Shown here: in pieces, positions 41,578 through 50,924 of the stretch
Numbering within the stretch: the first letter of the stretch is position 1
How the letters are laid out: the number at the start of each line of letters is the position of its first letter
Assembly (NCBI RefSeq): GCF_024753245.1
Contig: NZ_JANUGX010000007.1
Coordinates: forward strand, 62,001-126,000
Origin: Massilia norwichensis
Lineage (GTDB): Bacteria > Pseudomonadota > Gammaproteobacteria > Burkholderiales > Burkholderiaceae_D
Direction: 5' to 3'
Length of the DNA: 64,000 nt
The notes under the pieces: generated by a model
What the model was told of the DNA's origin: nothing
What the model saw: the letters and a program-made list of their open reading frames with translations, nothing else
Database searches by the model: none
Position numbers and translations under genes: made by a program

Positions 41578-43110
41578 TCAGTCCGAGGTGAAGCGCCGGT
41601 AGCCGATGCCCTCCAAATAGTCGCGCAGCGCGTCCGGCTTGCCGGCGCCATCGGCGGTGGCCAGATAGCCGTCCGGGCGCACCAGGTAGGCGGCGCCGCG
41701 CGCAAAGCCAGCGTGCTCGTGCGCACGCTCCCAGTCGAACACGCGCAGTTGCAGACCGTGCCGGTGGCACCAGCTGGAGAGTACCTCGTCCGCCTCGCCG
41801 TACACATGCACTTGCCAGTCGAGCTTGCCGGTCGGCGCATAATTGTCGGCGCTCGCGCCGGCCGCCCAGGGCAAGCGGTCGCCGCCCTTGAGCTTGCCGG
41901 CGCCGGCGCCGCTGAGCGGGCTGCCGTGGTAGTTCAGCATGCACTGGGATACCAGCCTGAACATGAATTCCTTGACCGCATCCACGCTATAGGCCGCGCT
42001 GACGAAGAGCGGCGCGATCCGGGTGCGGACGAAATTCGCGAAGTTGCCTTCGGCAGACACGAAGGTAAAAACACGGTCGGTGGTCTCCACCAGCTTGTGG
42101 GCAAAGGCCAGGCGTTCGCTGTCGTAGCTGTCGAGCAGCTTGTCGTCCGCCTCGCCGCGCAGCACCGCCTTCAGCTTCCAGGCCAGGTTGATGGCATCGC
42201 CGATGCCGGTATTCATGCCCTGGCCGCCGGCCGGGCTGTGGATGTGGGCGGCATCCCCCAGCAGGAATACGCGGCCGTGGCGGAAATGCGCGGTCAGCCG
42301 GTGGTGTACCTTGTAGGTCGAGAACCAGTTGACCTCGTCGATCTGCAGGCCCAGGCCCTGGATCGCGCGCCCGCGCACGTCGTCGAAGCCCAGCGCTTCC
42401 GGGTGCGCGGCGCGCTCGTCGCGGATCGTGCCGATCAGGCGCGCACTGCCGTCGTCCGAGTAGGAGAACAGGGCCAGGAAGTCGGCGTCGTCCAGCGAGA
42501 TGTGGATCTGCCCGTCGGCTTGCCTGCCGCGCACGCGCACGTCGGCCACGTAGAACAGCTGGTCGTAAGTGCCGCCCTCGAAGCTGGCGCCGAGCCGGTG
42601 CCGGACCAGCGAGTGCGCGCCGTCGCAGCCGGCCAGGTACAGCGCTTCGCAGGTTTCCTCCTTGCCGCCGGGCCCGCGCAGGCGCAGCTCGACGTGACCC
42701 TCGTGCGGGCTGAAGTCCAGCAGCTCGGTGTCGCGCTCGACCTGCACGCCCATGTCCTCGAGCTGCGCGATCAGCAGGCGCTCATGCCGATCCTGCGGAT
42801 ACATCAGCACGAAGGGGTAGGGCGTCAGCCCGGCGCCGGCGTCGCCGAAGGACACGTGGGCGCGGCGTTGGCCCTTGACCCAGAGGCTGATGCCAGGGTT
42901 GATGTGGCCGGCTTCCACGACATGCTCGGCCAGGCCGATCTGCCGGTACAGTTCCAGTGTGCGGGCCTGCACCGCCACCGCGCGCGAGCTGGTACCCGGG
43001 CCGGCGGTCTTGTCGACGATGCGCACGTTCACGCCCTGGCGCGTCAGGAACAGCGCCAGCACCAGGCCGGTGGGTCCGGCACCGGCGATCAGGACCTCGG
43101 TGCGGGTCAT
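41578..43110 (-). CDS. FAD-dependent aromatic hydroxylase (PheA/TfdB class)
   Basis: A 510-residue flavoprotein starting MTRTEVLIAGAGPTGLVLAL. The three FAD/NADPH motifs of the class A hydroxylases are seen: GAGPTG, YLAGCDGAHSLVRHRLG (DG motif) and GDAAHIHSPAGGQGMNTGIG. The C-terminal 100 residues form the thioredoxin-like domain of phenol hydroxylase-type enzymes, without a CxxC. It should hydroxylate a phenolic or polyketide-like aromatic using NAD(P)H and O2. Its ATG overlaps the stop of the DUF6691 gene, so it is co-translated with the YeeE/YedE pair, an unexpected partner. Confidence 0.92.
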   Translation of the reverse strand: MTRTEVLIAGAGPTGLVLALFLTRQGVNVRIVDKTAGPGTSSRAVAVQARTLELYRQIGLAEHVVEAGHINPGISLWVKGQRRAHVSFGDAGAGLTPYPFVLMYPQDRHERLLIAQLEDMGVQVERDTELLDFSPHEGHVELRLRGPGGKEETCEALYLAGCDGAHSLVRHRLGASFEGGTYDQLFYVADVRVRGRQADGQIHISLDDADFLALFSYSDDGSARLIGTIRDERAAHPEALGFDDVRGRAIQGLGLQIDEVNWFSTYKVHHRLTAHFRHGRVFLLGDAAHIHSPAGGQGMNTGIGDAINLAWKLKAVLRGEADDKLLDSYDSERLAFAHKLVETTDRVFTFVSAEGNFANFVRTRIAPLFVSAAYSVDAVKEFMFRLVSQCMLNYHGSPLSGAGAGKLKGGDRLPWAAGASADNYAPTGKLDWQVHVYGEADEVLSSWCHRHGLQLRVFDWERAHEHAGFARGAAYLVRPDGYLATADGAGKPDALRDYLEGIGYRRFTSD

Positions 43111-43568
43111 GGCAGCTCCGTCGCCGCTTGCGGGTGGCCGCGCGCGGCGCGCCAGGCGGCGACGCGCTCGACCGACTCGAACAGCACCATCCCGGCGATC
43201 ATGGCCGCCACGAACAGCAGCGTCGGCCAGCCGCCGACGCCCAGGCTGGCAAGCGCCGGGCCCGGGCAGTAGCCGACCAGGCCCCAACCCACGCCGAAGC
43301 TGATGCTGCCCGCCACCAGCCGGGCGTCGATGTGCTTCGCGCTGGGCAGGTGGATGCTGCCGCCGAACACAGTGCGGGCGCGCGCCCCGCCGACCCGGAA
43401 GGCGATGGCGGCAACCAGGATCGCGCCGATCATCACGAGGGCCAGCGACGGGTCCCAGCGCCCGGCGATGTCGAGGAAGGCCAGCACCTTGGCCGGGTTG
43501 GTCATGCCCGAGAGGATCAGGCCGGAGGCGAACAGCAGGCCGGCGACGAAGGCGCTTACCAGTGGCAT
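43107..43568 (-). CDS. DUF6691 membrane protein, second half of a split YeeE/YedE sulfur transporter
   Basis: A 153-residue membrane protein starting MPLVSAFVAGLLFASGLILS, one base after the upstream stop. It has about four helices and the YeeE/YedE motif GVGWGLVGYCPGPALASLG with the conserved cysteine, plus GMTNPAKVLAFLDIAGRWDP. It pairs with the adjacent YeeE gene as in the two-gene pmpA-pmpB arrangement, where one full transporter is split in two. The family takes up or exports thiosulfate or related sulfur species through cysteines. Confidence 0.9.
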   Translation of the reverse strand: MPLVSAFVAGLLFASGLILSGMTNPAKVLAFLDIAGRWDPSLALVMIGAILVAAIAFRVGGARARTVFGGSIHLPSAKHIDARLVAGSISFGVGWGLVGYCPGPALASLGVGGWPTLLFVAAMIAGMVLFESVERVAAWRAARGHPQAATELP

Positions 43569-43569
43569 C

Positions 43570-44004
43570 TCATCCTCCCAATACGTGACGCGCCACGAAA
43601 ACGGTGGCGAAGCCGGCCAGCATGAAGCACAGCGTCGCCACCAGCGAGCGCGGCGACAGGCGGGCGATGCCGCACACCCCGTGGCCGCTGGTACAGCCGG
43701 AACCGAAGCGGGTGCCGAGTCCGACCAGCAGGCCGGCAATCGCCAGCAGGCCGGGGGAATGGTCGATCTGGGCCGGCGGCATGGCTTGCATCGCCAGCCA
43801 GACCAGAGGCGCGGCGAACAGGCCGAACAGGAAGGCCAGGCGCCAGGCGATGTCGCCGCGCGCTGGACGCAGTAGCCCACCCGCGATGCCGCTGATGCCG
43901 GCGATGCGGCCGTTGGCCAGCAGCAGGAGGGCGGCGCCGAGCCCGATCAGCAGGCCGCCGCCCAGCCCGGCCAGTGGCGAAAAGTGGATCCAGTCGATGT
44001 GCAT
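43570..44004 (-). CDS. YeeE/YedE family sulfur transporter half, PmpA-like
   Basis: I chose the ATG at 44004, which has GGAGGAG 8 bases upstream (144 aa, [20 protein letters not shown]). Four helices and the signature [20 protein letters not shown] are present, with both conserved cysteines. It is the first gene of a three-gene unit, followed by the DUF6691 half and the flavin hydroxylase. The family moves sulfur compounds such as thiosulfate across the inner membrane and in some species is controlled by the sulfide sensor BigR; no regulator is adjacent here. Confidence 0.92.
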   Translation of the reverse strand: MHIDWIHFSPLAGLGGGLLIGLGAALLLLANGRIAGISGIAGGLLRPARGDIAWRLAFLFGLFAAPLVWLAMQAMPPAQIDHSPGLLAIAGLLVGLGTRFGSGCTSGHGVCGIARLSPRSLVATLCFMLAGFATVFVARHVLGG

Positions 44005-44103
44005 GCCGACGTCTCCTCCTGCTGCTTGTCCCAGTTTCATTCTGGCAGGTGAACCGAGGGTGTCAAGTAGCCGCAGCGGGCGGCGCCGGGCCGCCTGGCG
44101 TTC

Positions 44104-44898
44104 TCAACGCGCCGGCTGCGCGCCGCCCGCCCGGCTGTCGGTCACCCCGGGAATGTCATGCGAAGCGCGGCCGAACTTGCCTTTCAGGTCGTCCACGCCC
44201 GATTGCGGCTTGGCCAGCTTGACCAGGTCGGCGCGCTTCTTGCGCTTCTCGGCGGTCTTGATTTTCAGGCGCGTGTCGCGTTCTTCCTGGAGGTTGGGCA
44301 GCATTTCGCCGTCCCGGTTGAAGGACCAGGCCAGCATGACCGGTCCCAGCGGCAGGCTATCGCCGGACTTGCCGTTGGCGCCGGTGTTCCACACGTGCCA
44401 GGTCTTGCCGTAGCTGTTCATCTTTTTCTTCATCAGCTCGTGCTCGGCGGTGTCGGGGATGCCGGGCGCGACCAGCTGGCCGCTCAGGATTTCGCCGTTG
44501 TGCGGGTGCCAGAAGCGGCGCTCTTCTTCGGGCAGGGTGTTGAACAGTTTTTCCGAGATGATGTATTCGATGCCGTTCAGGTTGGCACCGGTAGTGTTGC
44601 CGTCAAACAGGGTGCACTGGGCGAAGTCTTCGTTGACCTGCTTGCAGAAATGGTGGGCCTCGACCTGCATCTCGGGATGGTCCTTCATCGGATGGAAGCC
44701 GTTCAGGTAGACGTCGAATTTTGCCAGCGGGGCGCTGCGCTGCAGCAGCTTGGCACCGGCTTCGAGGGCGCGTGTCTTGGGCGCCTTGGCTTCCCCGGGC
44801 GGGGCGACCTGCGGCTTGCTGTCCTGGGCCGCTGCCGTCAGGGCCGTGACCGAGAAAGCCGTCGCGAGGACGGCGGCAATACACCTGGCTGTATGCAT
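44104..44898 (-). CDS. exported DUF1264 (oil-body-associated-protein-like) protein
   Basis: I chose the ATG at 44898 because AAGGAG lies 6 bases upstream; the 264-residue product has a signal peptide (MHTARCIAAVLATAFSVTAL, cleavage near TAAAQ). The core matches DUF1264: FDVYLNGFHPMKDHPEMQVE, HHFCKQVNEDFAQCTLFDGN, EYIISEKLFNTLPEEERRFW and HPHNGEILSGQLVAPG. Plant relatives are oil-body proteins; bacterial members have no assigned function. It lies on the reverse strand, 57 bases after the stretch that ends the CNNM gene, and may share its transcript. Confidence 0.88.
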   Translation of the reverse strand: MHTARCIAAVLATAFSVTALTAAAQDSKPQVAPPGEAKAPKTRALEAGAKLLQRSAPLAKFDVYLNGFHPMKDHPEMQVEAHHFCKQVNEDFAQCTLFDGNTTGANLNGIEYIISEKLFNTLPEEERRFWHPHNGEILSGQLVAPGIPDTAEHELMKKKMNSYGKTWHVWNTGANGKSGDSLPLGPVMLAWSFNRDGEMLPNLQEERDTRLKIKTAEKRKKRADLVKLAKPQSGVDDLKGKFGRASHDIPGVTDSRAGGAQPAR

Positions 44899-44954
44899 GT
44901 GGACTCCTTGAACGTTCAAGAATAGACCGGCCGCGGTGCGCCGCGGTTCCGGCA

Positions 44955-46265
44955 TCAGGCAGCGGCCTCCTTGACCGGTATCACCATCAGGCGGTCGATC
45001 CGGTTGCCGTCCATGTCGGCCACCTCGAAGCGCCAGCCTTCCCAGTCGAGGATTTCGCCGGGTTTCGGGATATAGCCCAGCTGGTAGAGGATGAAGCCGG
45101 CCAGCGTGTGGTAGGCGTCGTTGTCTTCGTCGGGGAAGCGCAGCGGCGCGCCGGTCAGGTAGCGGAAGCGGTCCAGCACCATGCTGCCGTCCATGTACCA
45201 GCTGCCGTCCTCGCGCTGCACGGCGTCGGGCGCCTCGTCGTCTTCCTCCGCCGGCACTTCGCCGACCAGCGCGGTCATGACGTCGGTGAGGGTGATCATG
45301 CCCTGGATCTCGCCGTATTCGTCGACCACCATCGCCAGTTCGGCATGGTTCTTCTTGAGCTGCTCGAGCAGGTCGATCGCGCTCACCGATTCCGGCACGT
45401 AGAGCGGGGCGTCGATTTCGGCTTCGATGTCGATGGCTTGCAGCGACCCCTTGCGGATGGCCTGGCGGAACAGGTCGCGCGCATTGACGATGCCCAGCAC
45501 CTGCGAGCGGTCGCCGCGGTAGACCGGAAAGCGCGCATACGGAATCTCGGCCAGGCGCGCCAGGTTCGCTTCGAGCGGTTCGCCGAGGTCCAGGAATTCG
45601 AGGTCGACGCGCGGCGTCATCAGGGCCCGCAGGTGCCAGTCGTCCAGGCGCAGGGCGCGCGCGGCGATGTCGTATTCGGCCTTTTCGAACACGCCGGCAT
45701 CGGTGCTCTCCTTGATCATGCCGGTGACTTCTTCCTCGGTCGGCGTTTCGTCCTTGTGGTGGCGCATGCCGAGCACGCGCATGATGGCGTCGGTGGTCAG
45801 CGACAGCAGCAGCACGAAGGGGTGCATCAGGCGCGACAGCGTGCGCATCGGGCGCGCGACGCGGCTGGCCAGAAATTCCGGATAGAGGATGGCGATGCGC
45901 TTGGGCACCAGTTCGCCCAGCACGATGGACACGAAGGTGATCGCGACCACCACCACCGTCAGCGCGACGGGGCGGGTCCAGGCTTCGGGGATGCCGATGC
46001 CGGCGAGGCTGGGCGCCAGCCGTGCCACCAGCGAGGCTTCGCCGAAGGCGCCGGTGAAGATGCCGATCAGGGTGATGCCGACCTGGACGGTGGACAGGAA
46101 GCGGCTGGGGTCGTCGGCCAGCTTGATCGCGGTCCTGGCGCCGCCGCTGCCGTCGAACGCCATCTTTTCGAGGCGCAGGCGCTTGGCGGAGACCACGGCC
46201 AGTTCCGACATCGAAAAAATGCCGTTAAGAAGAATAAGGACAAGAATAATGATGATATCGGCCAT
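44955..46265 (-). CDS. CNNM/CorC-like (HlyC/UPF0053) membrane protein with CBS pair
   Basis: A 436-residue protein. Residues 1-180 form the CNNM membrane domain (LLNGIFSMSELAVVSAKRLR, STVQVGITLIGIFTGAFGEA, IVLGELVPKRIAILYPE). Two CBS motifs follow (LRALMTPRVDLEFLDLGEPL, AELAMVVDEYGEIQGMITLT). A CorC_HlyC domain (GSMVLDRFRYLTGAPLRFPD to LGYIPKPGEILDWEGWRFEV) ends it. The family exports or senses Mg2+ or other divalent ions at the inner membrane. A -10/-35 pair is not obvious. It is divergent from the low-GC orphan gene. Confidence 0.93.
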   Translation of the reverse strand: MADIIIILVLILLNGIFSMSELAVVSAKRLRLEKMAFDGSGGARTAIKLADDPSRFLSTVQVGITLIGIFTGAFGEASLVARLAPSLAGIGIPEAWTRPVALTVVVVAITFVSIVLGELVPKRIAILYPEFLASRVARPMRTLSRLMHPFVLLLSLTTDAIMRVLGMRHHKDETPTEEEVTGMIKESTDAGVFEKAEYDIAARALRLDDWHLRALMTPRVDLEFLDLGEPLEANLARLAEIPYARFPVYRGDRSQVLGIVNARDLFRQAIRKGSLQAIDIEAEIDAPLYVPESVSAIDLLEQLKKNHAELAMVVDEYGEIQGMITLTDVMTALVGEVPAEEDDEAPDAVQREDGSWYMDGSMVLDRFRYLTGAPLRFPDEDNDAYHTLAGFILYQLGYIPKPGEILDWEGWRFEVADMDGNRIDRLMVIPVKEAAA

Positions 46266-46401
46266 GCGGTTCCTGTTTGGTTGTCAGCCTATCATCGCAC
46301 GCCGGGCAAGCCCGCGCCAACTGGCACACGATTCAGCGGCCAGCGGCGCATTGAAATCGTGATAATCCGCGCATTTTTATATATTGCAAAAGAGTACATT
46401 C

Positions 46402-47283
46402 ATGAGTGGTTTCTTCCAAAACACGACAGGGAGTACATCGATGCAAGCAATGAATGATGACGACACGCCAAGCTTTGCCCAGGTGTTTTACGAGGACAAG
46501 GCAATTGCCTTCGTCTTGAACAGTTTGCGGGATGCCACAAGCTTGTGGGCCGCCTCATCCTTATTTAATGAAACGGTGCTGCTGAACGAGGTTGCCGAAG
46601 CCCTGAGCAAGATTGGGAAAGAAAAATGCCCGTCGCAAAATTATCCCGAGATACAGGTGTCGACGGAGCGGGCCATTCTTGACAAGGCCGCTGGCGATAA
46701 CAGCGACATGTTCGGCGCAGACCTTGGGCTGAGCTTGTCGATGTACGAGGACGACGAGTTGATCAAGCAAAGGACAGCATTGTTTCAGCTGAAACTTGGG
46801 GAGCGAGCCGGAACGGAGACGAAGTACAAGCTGGATGTGCGCCAGGTGTATAACTCCGGACACAACAAACATGCGGCAGACCGCTGGTTCATGGCCGTAT
46901 GCGAAACATCGCATGGCGTATGGAGCTTCGGTACGGCCCGGCAGATCGGAAGCCGGCTGCAGGAAGATCAGTTGTCCAAGGTTCAATACGCGACCAGTGA
47001 GGACCGTGTCGTCGTCCTGCGAGTGGCTGACGACTGGTGGTCGATTTCGCAATGGATCGGTGACTGGCTTGCCGGCGCGATCGGACGCGACAGCGACCTT
47101 TCCGATCCGAACCGCATCGAAATGCTGATCGAAAAAGTGCGACAGCGCGAAGCCGCGAAGAAAAAAGGCCAGGACATCGGCTACGAGTTCGAGCGGCAGT
47201 TTGCTGCGGAAGGCGCCTTCCTGCCGCGCGTCTACCTGGACGTGCGCGTCAAGTCCGTGAAGGCCAGGCCGCGCCAGGACTGA
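46402..47283 (+). CDS. low-GC orphan protein, unknown; weak PD-(D/E)XK nuclease-like signature
   Basis: I use the ATG at 46402 (293 aa); ATG 46441, with GGGAG 7 bases upstream, is an equally good start (280 aa). The product is soluble, with no signal peptide. Between residues about 85 and 135, GADLGLSLSMYEDD and TALFQLKLGERAG resemble the D...QxK catalytic strands of Mrr-type nucleases, with possible upstream glutamates. That reading is tentative. The rest matches nothing I know. The codon and base use differ from the surroundings: the line at 46561-46620 holds 28 G/C in 60. This suggests horizontal acquisition. No partner toxin, antitoxin or methylase is adjacent. Confidence 0.7.
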   Translation: MSGFFQNTTGSTSMQAMNDDDTPSFAQVFYEDKAIAFVLNSLRDATSLWAASSLFNETVLLNEVAEALSKIGKEKCPSQNYPEIQVSTERAILDKAAGDNSDMFGADLGLSLSMYEDDELIKQRTALFQLKLGERAGTETKYKLDVRQVYNSGHNKHAADRWFMAVCETSHGVWSFGTARQIGSRLQEDQLSKVQYATSEDRVVVLRVADDWWSISQWIGDWLAGAIGRDSDLSDPNRIEMLIEKVRQREAAKKKGQDIGYEFERQFAAEGAFLPRVYLDVRVKSVKARPRQD

Positions 47284-47302
47284 GCTTGTCCTGGTCCGCG
47301 CT

Positions 47303-48583
47303 TCACGGCCGGCCGGGATCGAAATGCTTGCCGATCCCGGCCCAGCAATCCTGGTAATTGGCCTGCAGCTGCGGCGAGTTCAGCGCGTATTCGGTCGCCG
47401 CGATCGGGGTGCGCGTCTCGAACATGAAGGCCATGGTGTCGAGTACCTTGTGCGGCTTGCTGGTGTCCGCGCTGCTGGCCTTGTCGAAGGTGGCGGCGTC
47501 CGGGCCGTGGCCGCTCATGCAATTGTGCAGGCTGGCGCCGCCGGGCACGAAGCCTTCGGCCTTGGCGTCGTAGGCGCCGTGGATCAGGCCCATGAATTCG
47601 CTGGCGACGTTGCGATGGAACCAGGGCGGGCGGAAAGTGTCTTCGCCGACCAGCCAGCGCGGCGGGAAGATCACGAAGTCGAGGTCGTCGACGCCCGGCG
47701 TGCTGGTCGGCGAATGCAGCACCAGGAAGATCGACGGGTCCGGGTGGTCGTAGCTGATCGAGCCGATGGTGTTGAAGTGGCGCAGGTCGTATTGATAAGG
47801 GGCGTAATTGCCGTGCCAGGCCACCACGTCCAGCGGCGAGTGCTTGATAGGCGCGGCCCACAGGCGGCCGCCGAACTTGGCGACCAGTTCGAACTCGCCT
47901 TCGATGTCTTCATAGCGTGCCACCGGCGACAGGAAGTCGCGCGGGTTGGCCAGGCCGTTCGAGCCGATCGGCCCCAGGTCCGGCAGGCGCAGCAGGGCGC
48001 CGAAGTTCTCGCAGACATAGCCGCGCGCCGAACCGTCCGGCAAATCGACGCTGAAGCGCATGCCGCGCGGGATCACGGCGATCTGCTGCGGTTCCACTTC
48101 CACCAGGCCCATCTCCGTGGCAATCGACAAACGGCCCTGCTGCGGCACGATCAGCAGTTCGCCGTCGGCCGAGTAGAAATAGCGGCCGGTCATCGGCCGG
48201 TTGGCGGCATATAGATGGATCGCGCAGCCGGCCATGCTTGCCGGCGAACCGTTGCCGGCCATGGTCACCAGGCCGTTGACGAAGTCGGTCGGCGCATCCG
48301 GCATCGGCAGCGGGCTCCAGCGCATCTGGTTGGGCGAGGGCGGCAGCTGCTCGAAGCTGGCCGCGATGCGGGTCTGCGCCAGCGGCACGAAGCTGCCGTG
48401 CATCGCCGCCGGACGGATGCGGTAGAGCCAGGAGCGGCGGTTGTGGCTGCGCGCCGCGGTGAAGGCGGTGCCGGAGATCTGTTCGGCATACAGGCCGTAG
48501 GCCACGCGCTGCGGCGAATTGCGGTGCGCGGGCAGGGCGCCGGGCAGGGCTTCGGTGGCGAACTCGTTGGCGAATCCGGACAT
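47303..48583 (-). CDS. hmgA: homogentisate 1,2-dioxygenase
   Basis: A 426-residue enzyme starting [20 protein letters not shown], the standard start of bacterial homogentisate dioxygenases. It contains [40 protein letters not shown], the iron region [20 protein letters not shown] (His and Glu ligands) and [12 protein letters not shown] (His). It opens the ring of homogentisate to maleylacetoacetate with Fe(II) and O2 in tyrosine/phenylalanine catabolism. It faces a LysR gene, with hppD beyond. The fumarylacetoacetase and isomerase genes are not in this window. Confidence 0.96.
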   Translation of the reverse strand: MSGFANEFATEALPGALPAHRNSPQRVAYGLYAEQISGTAFTAARSHNRRSWLYRIRPAAMHGSFVPLAQTRIAASFEQLPPSPNQMRWSPLPMPDAPTDFVNGLVTMAGNGSPASMAGCAIHLYAANRPMTGRYFYSADGELLIVPQQGRLSIATEMGLVEVEPQQIAVIPRGMRFSVDLPDGSARGYVCENFGALLRLPDLGPIGSNGLANPRDFLSPVARYEDIEGEFELVAKFGGRLWAAPIKHSPLDVVAWHGNYAPYQYDLRHFNTIGSISYDHPDPSIFLVLHSPTSTPGVDDLDFVIFPPRWLVGEDTFRPPWFHRNVASEFMGLIHGAYDAKAEGFVPGGASLHNCMSGHGPDAATFDKASSADTSKPHKVLDTMAFMFETRTPIAATEYALNSPQLQANYQDCWAGIGKHFDPGRP

Positions 48584-48677
48584 GTATCCGTGGGTCAAGA
48601 CTATCTCCAGTGCGATGGTGGTGTTTTTTCCACTGTAGAGGAGAGCGGGAAATTTTACGAGATGAATATAAAAATGT

Positions 48678-48705
48678 AGACTATTCAGGATATCAATAAG
48701 ACTAT
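48678..48705. promoter_or_regulatory. putative LysR binding site between hmgA and its regulator
   Basis: AGACTAT occurs twice with a 21-base period (48678-48684 and 48699-48705), two helical turns apart. Between and across them TATT-N9-AATA (48682-48698) fits the LysR T-N11-A pattern. The site ends 8 bases before the regulator ATG, so it would serve for self-repression and for hmgA activation. Confidence 0.5.
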
Positions 48706-48712
48706 CGAGTCC

Positions 48713-49618
48713 ATGATCGAACCGTCTAGCATCGACCTGAACCTGTTGTCCGTGTTTCAGGAGGTGTACCGCGAGCGCCAGATTTCCGCTGCCGCGCGCC
48801 GCCTCGGCCTGACCCAGTCCGCCGTCAGCAATGCGCTGGCGCGCCTGCGCCGCACCTTCGGCGACGAATTGTTCGTGCGTACCGCGCACGGCATGCAGCC
48901 GACCCCGCTGGCGCAGCAGATGGCCGAGCCGATCGGCGCCGCGATGGCGCAAGTGGCGCTGGCGCTGAGCCAGCGCAGCCGTTTCGAGCCGGCCAGCAGT
49001 ACGCGCCGCTTCACGCTGGCGATGACGGACGTGGGCGAGGTCTACTTCATGCCGGTGCTGATCGAGCGCTGCCGGGGCCTGGCCCCCGGCGTGGAAATCG
49101 CGTCGGTCCGCGCCAACGCGCTGAGCCTGAAGGACGACCTGGAGACGGGCAGGGTGGACCTGGCGATCGGCGCCTTCGAGGAGGTGTCGGAAGCCTTCTA
49201 CCAGCGCCAGCTGTTCCGGCAGCCTTTCGTCAGCATGTTCCGCAAGGGGCATCCGCTGGCGACCGGCAGCGTGGACCTGGCGCGCTTCGTGCAGGCGACG
49301 CACCTGATCGTGGACGCGGCCCAGAGCCCCTACGACAGGATCAACGTGCTGCTCGAGAAGGCTGGGGTCACGGCCCAGGCAAGATTCAGGGTGCCGCATT
49401 TCACCGCGGTGCCGTATATCGTGAGTACGAGCGATCTGGTGGTGACGGTGCCGCAGAAGCTCGCCGAAAGTGCCGCAGGCCCGTTCGGACTGAAGTGGAT
49501 CGAACCGCCGCTGCAGCTGCCGACGCTGCAGACGAACGTGTTCTGGCACCGGCGTTTCAACCACGACCCCGGCATCCAGTGGCTGCGGGGGCTGATCGCC
49601 GACGTGTTCGCCGAGTAG
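48713..49618 (+). CDS. LysR family regulator of the homogentisate genes
   Basis: A 301-residue regulator starting [20 protein letters not shown]. The winged helix-turn-helix at residues about 8-66 contains [20 protein letters not shown] and [16 protein letters not shown]. The substrate-binding part follows, with [17 protein letters not shown] and [18 protein letters not shown]. It lies between divergent hmgA and same-strand hppD, so it most likely controls tyrosine catabolism with homogentisate or 4-hydroxyphenylpyruvate as effector (inference). hppD begins 38 bases after its stop and may be co-transcribed. Confidence 0.92.
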   Translation: MIEPSSIDLNLLSVFQEVYRERQISAAARRLGLTQSAVSNALARLRRTFGDELFVRTAHGMQPTPLAQQMAEPIGAAMAQVALALSQRSRFEPASSTRRFTLAMTDVGEVYFMPVLIERCRGLAPGVEIASVRANALSLKDDLETGRVDLAIGAFEEVSEAFYQRQLFRQPFVSMFRKGHPLATGSVDLARFVQATHLIVDAAQSPYDRINVLLEKAGVTAQARFRVPHFTAVPYIVSTSDLVVTVPQKLAESAAGPFGLKWIEPPLQLPTLQTNVFWHRRFNHDPGIQWLRGLIADVFAE

Positions 49619-49656
49619 TGAAGCAAGACACAACTAATGAGATAGAGGACAAGACA

Positions 49657-50736
49657 ATGGCTGACCTGTTTGACAATCCGATGGGCCTGATGGGCTTCGA
49701 GTTCGTGGAATTCGCGTCCCCGGAGCCGGGCACGCTGGAGCCGATCTTCGAGAAGCTGGGCTTCACCAAGGTGGCCGTGCACCGCTCGAAGGACGTGGTG
49801 CTGTACCGCCAGGGCGAGATCAACTTCATCGTCAACAACGAGCCGAAGAGCGCCGCCGCCTACTTCGCGGCCGAGCACGGCCCGTCGGCTTGCGGCATGG
49901 CATTCCGGGTCAAGGATGCGCACAAGGCCTACGCCCGTGCGCTGGAACTGGGCGCGATCCCGATGGACATCCCGACCGGCCCGATGGAGTTGCGCCTGCC
50001 GGCCATCAAGGGCATCGGCGGCGCGCCGCTGTACCTGATCGACCGCTTCGAAGACGGCAAGTCGATCTATGACATCGACTTCGAATGGGTCGAGGGTGTC
50101 GAGCGCCATCCGAAGGGCCATGGCATGCAGATCATCGACCACCTGACCCACAATGTCTACCGCGGCCGCATGAGCTACTGGGCCGGCTTCTACGAGAAGC
50201 TGTTCAACTTCCGCGAGATCCGCTACTTCGACATCCAGGGCGAGTACACCGGCCTGACCTCGAAGGCGATGACCGCGCCGGACGGCAAGATCCGCATCCC
50301 GCTGAACGAAGAGAGCCAGAGCGGCGGCGGCCAGATCGAGGAATTCCTGCTGAAGTTCAACGGCGAAGGCATCCAGCACATCGCCCTGCTGACCGACGAC
50401 ATCTTCGCCTGCGTCGACGGCCTGCGCGCCGCCGGCATCCCGCTGATGACGGCGCCGCCGGAAACCTATTACGAGATGCTGGAAGCGCGCCTGCCGGGCC
50501 ACGGCGAAGACGTGGACGCCCTGAAGATGCGCGGCCTGCTGGTGGACGGCAAGATCGAGGGCGACTCGAAACGTCTGCTGCTGCAGATCTTCTCGGAAAA
50601 CCAGCTGGGCCCGGTGTTCTTCGAGTTCATCCAGCGCAAGGGCGACGAGGGCTTCGGCGAAGGCAACTTCAAGGCCCTGTTCGAATCGATGGAGCGCGAC
50701 CAGCTCAAGCGTGGTGCGCTGAAGACTGCCGCCTGA
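49657..50736 (+). CDS. hppD: 4-hydroxyphenylpyruvate dioxygenase
   Basis: A 359-residue enzyme; the ATG at 49657 has GAGGAC about 9 bases upstream and starts [20 protein letters not shown]. Two vicinal-oxygen-chelate halves are seen. The iron ligands lie in [13 protein letters not shown] (His), [11 protein letters not shown] (His) and [20 protein letters not shown] (Glu), the last being the family's C-terminal signature. It turns 4-hydroxyphenylpyruvate into homogentisate with Fe(II), O2 and loss of CO2. It feeds hmgA directly. The N-terminus is of the bacterial short type. Confidence 0.96.
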   Translation: MADLFDNPMGLMGFEFVEFASPEPGTLEPIFEKLGFTKVAVHRSKDVVLYRQGEINFIVNNEPKSAAAYFAAEHGPSACGMAFRVKDAHKAYARALELGAIPMDIPTGPMELRLPAIKGIGGAPLYLIDRFEDGKSIYDIDFEWVEGVERHPKGHGMQIIDHLTHNVYRGRMSYWAGFYEKLFNFREIRYFDIQGEYTGLTSKAMTAPDGKIRIPLNEESQSGGGQIEEFLLKFNGEGIQHIALLTDDIFACVDGLRAAGIPLMTAPPETYYEMLEARLPGHGEDVDALKMRGLLVDGKIEGDSKRLLLQIFSENQLGPVFFEFIQRKGDEGFGEGNFKALFESMERDQLKRGALKTAA

Positions 50737-50791
50737 AGGACCGCTGCCCAAGCCCGTTTCCACTTAGGCTTTTCAGTCTGTTATTATCCGC

Positions 50792-50835
50792 TACCGAAAG
50801 TGTTGCATGCGCACCGCATACGTGCACTTTCGGTA
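50792..50835. terminator. two-tier hairpin after hppD
   Basis: TACCGAAAGTG (50792-50802) pairs perfectly with CACTTTCGGTA (50825-50835). Inside, ATGCG-CAC-CGCAT (50807-50819) makes a second stem. It lies 55 bases after hppD. There is no T-run, so either a rho-dependent end, an mRNA-stabilising structure or a protein site is possible. Confidence 0.5.
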
Positions 50836-50924
50836 GATTCTCGCGCCGTTGACGCGCAATCCCGTCCTCTCTCCGCCTAAAATTGCCGTGTGGAATCTCT
50901 CCACGCAACCCACACGACAAGACC

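Noticed and set aside
47303-49633. Reading the hmgA frame upstream as a 776-residue fusion
   Set aside because: The upstream part is antisense to the LysR gene. The conserved hmgA start MSGFANEF at 48583 is the natural N-terminus.
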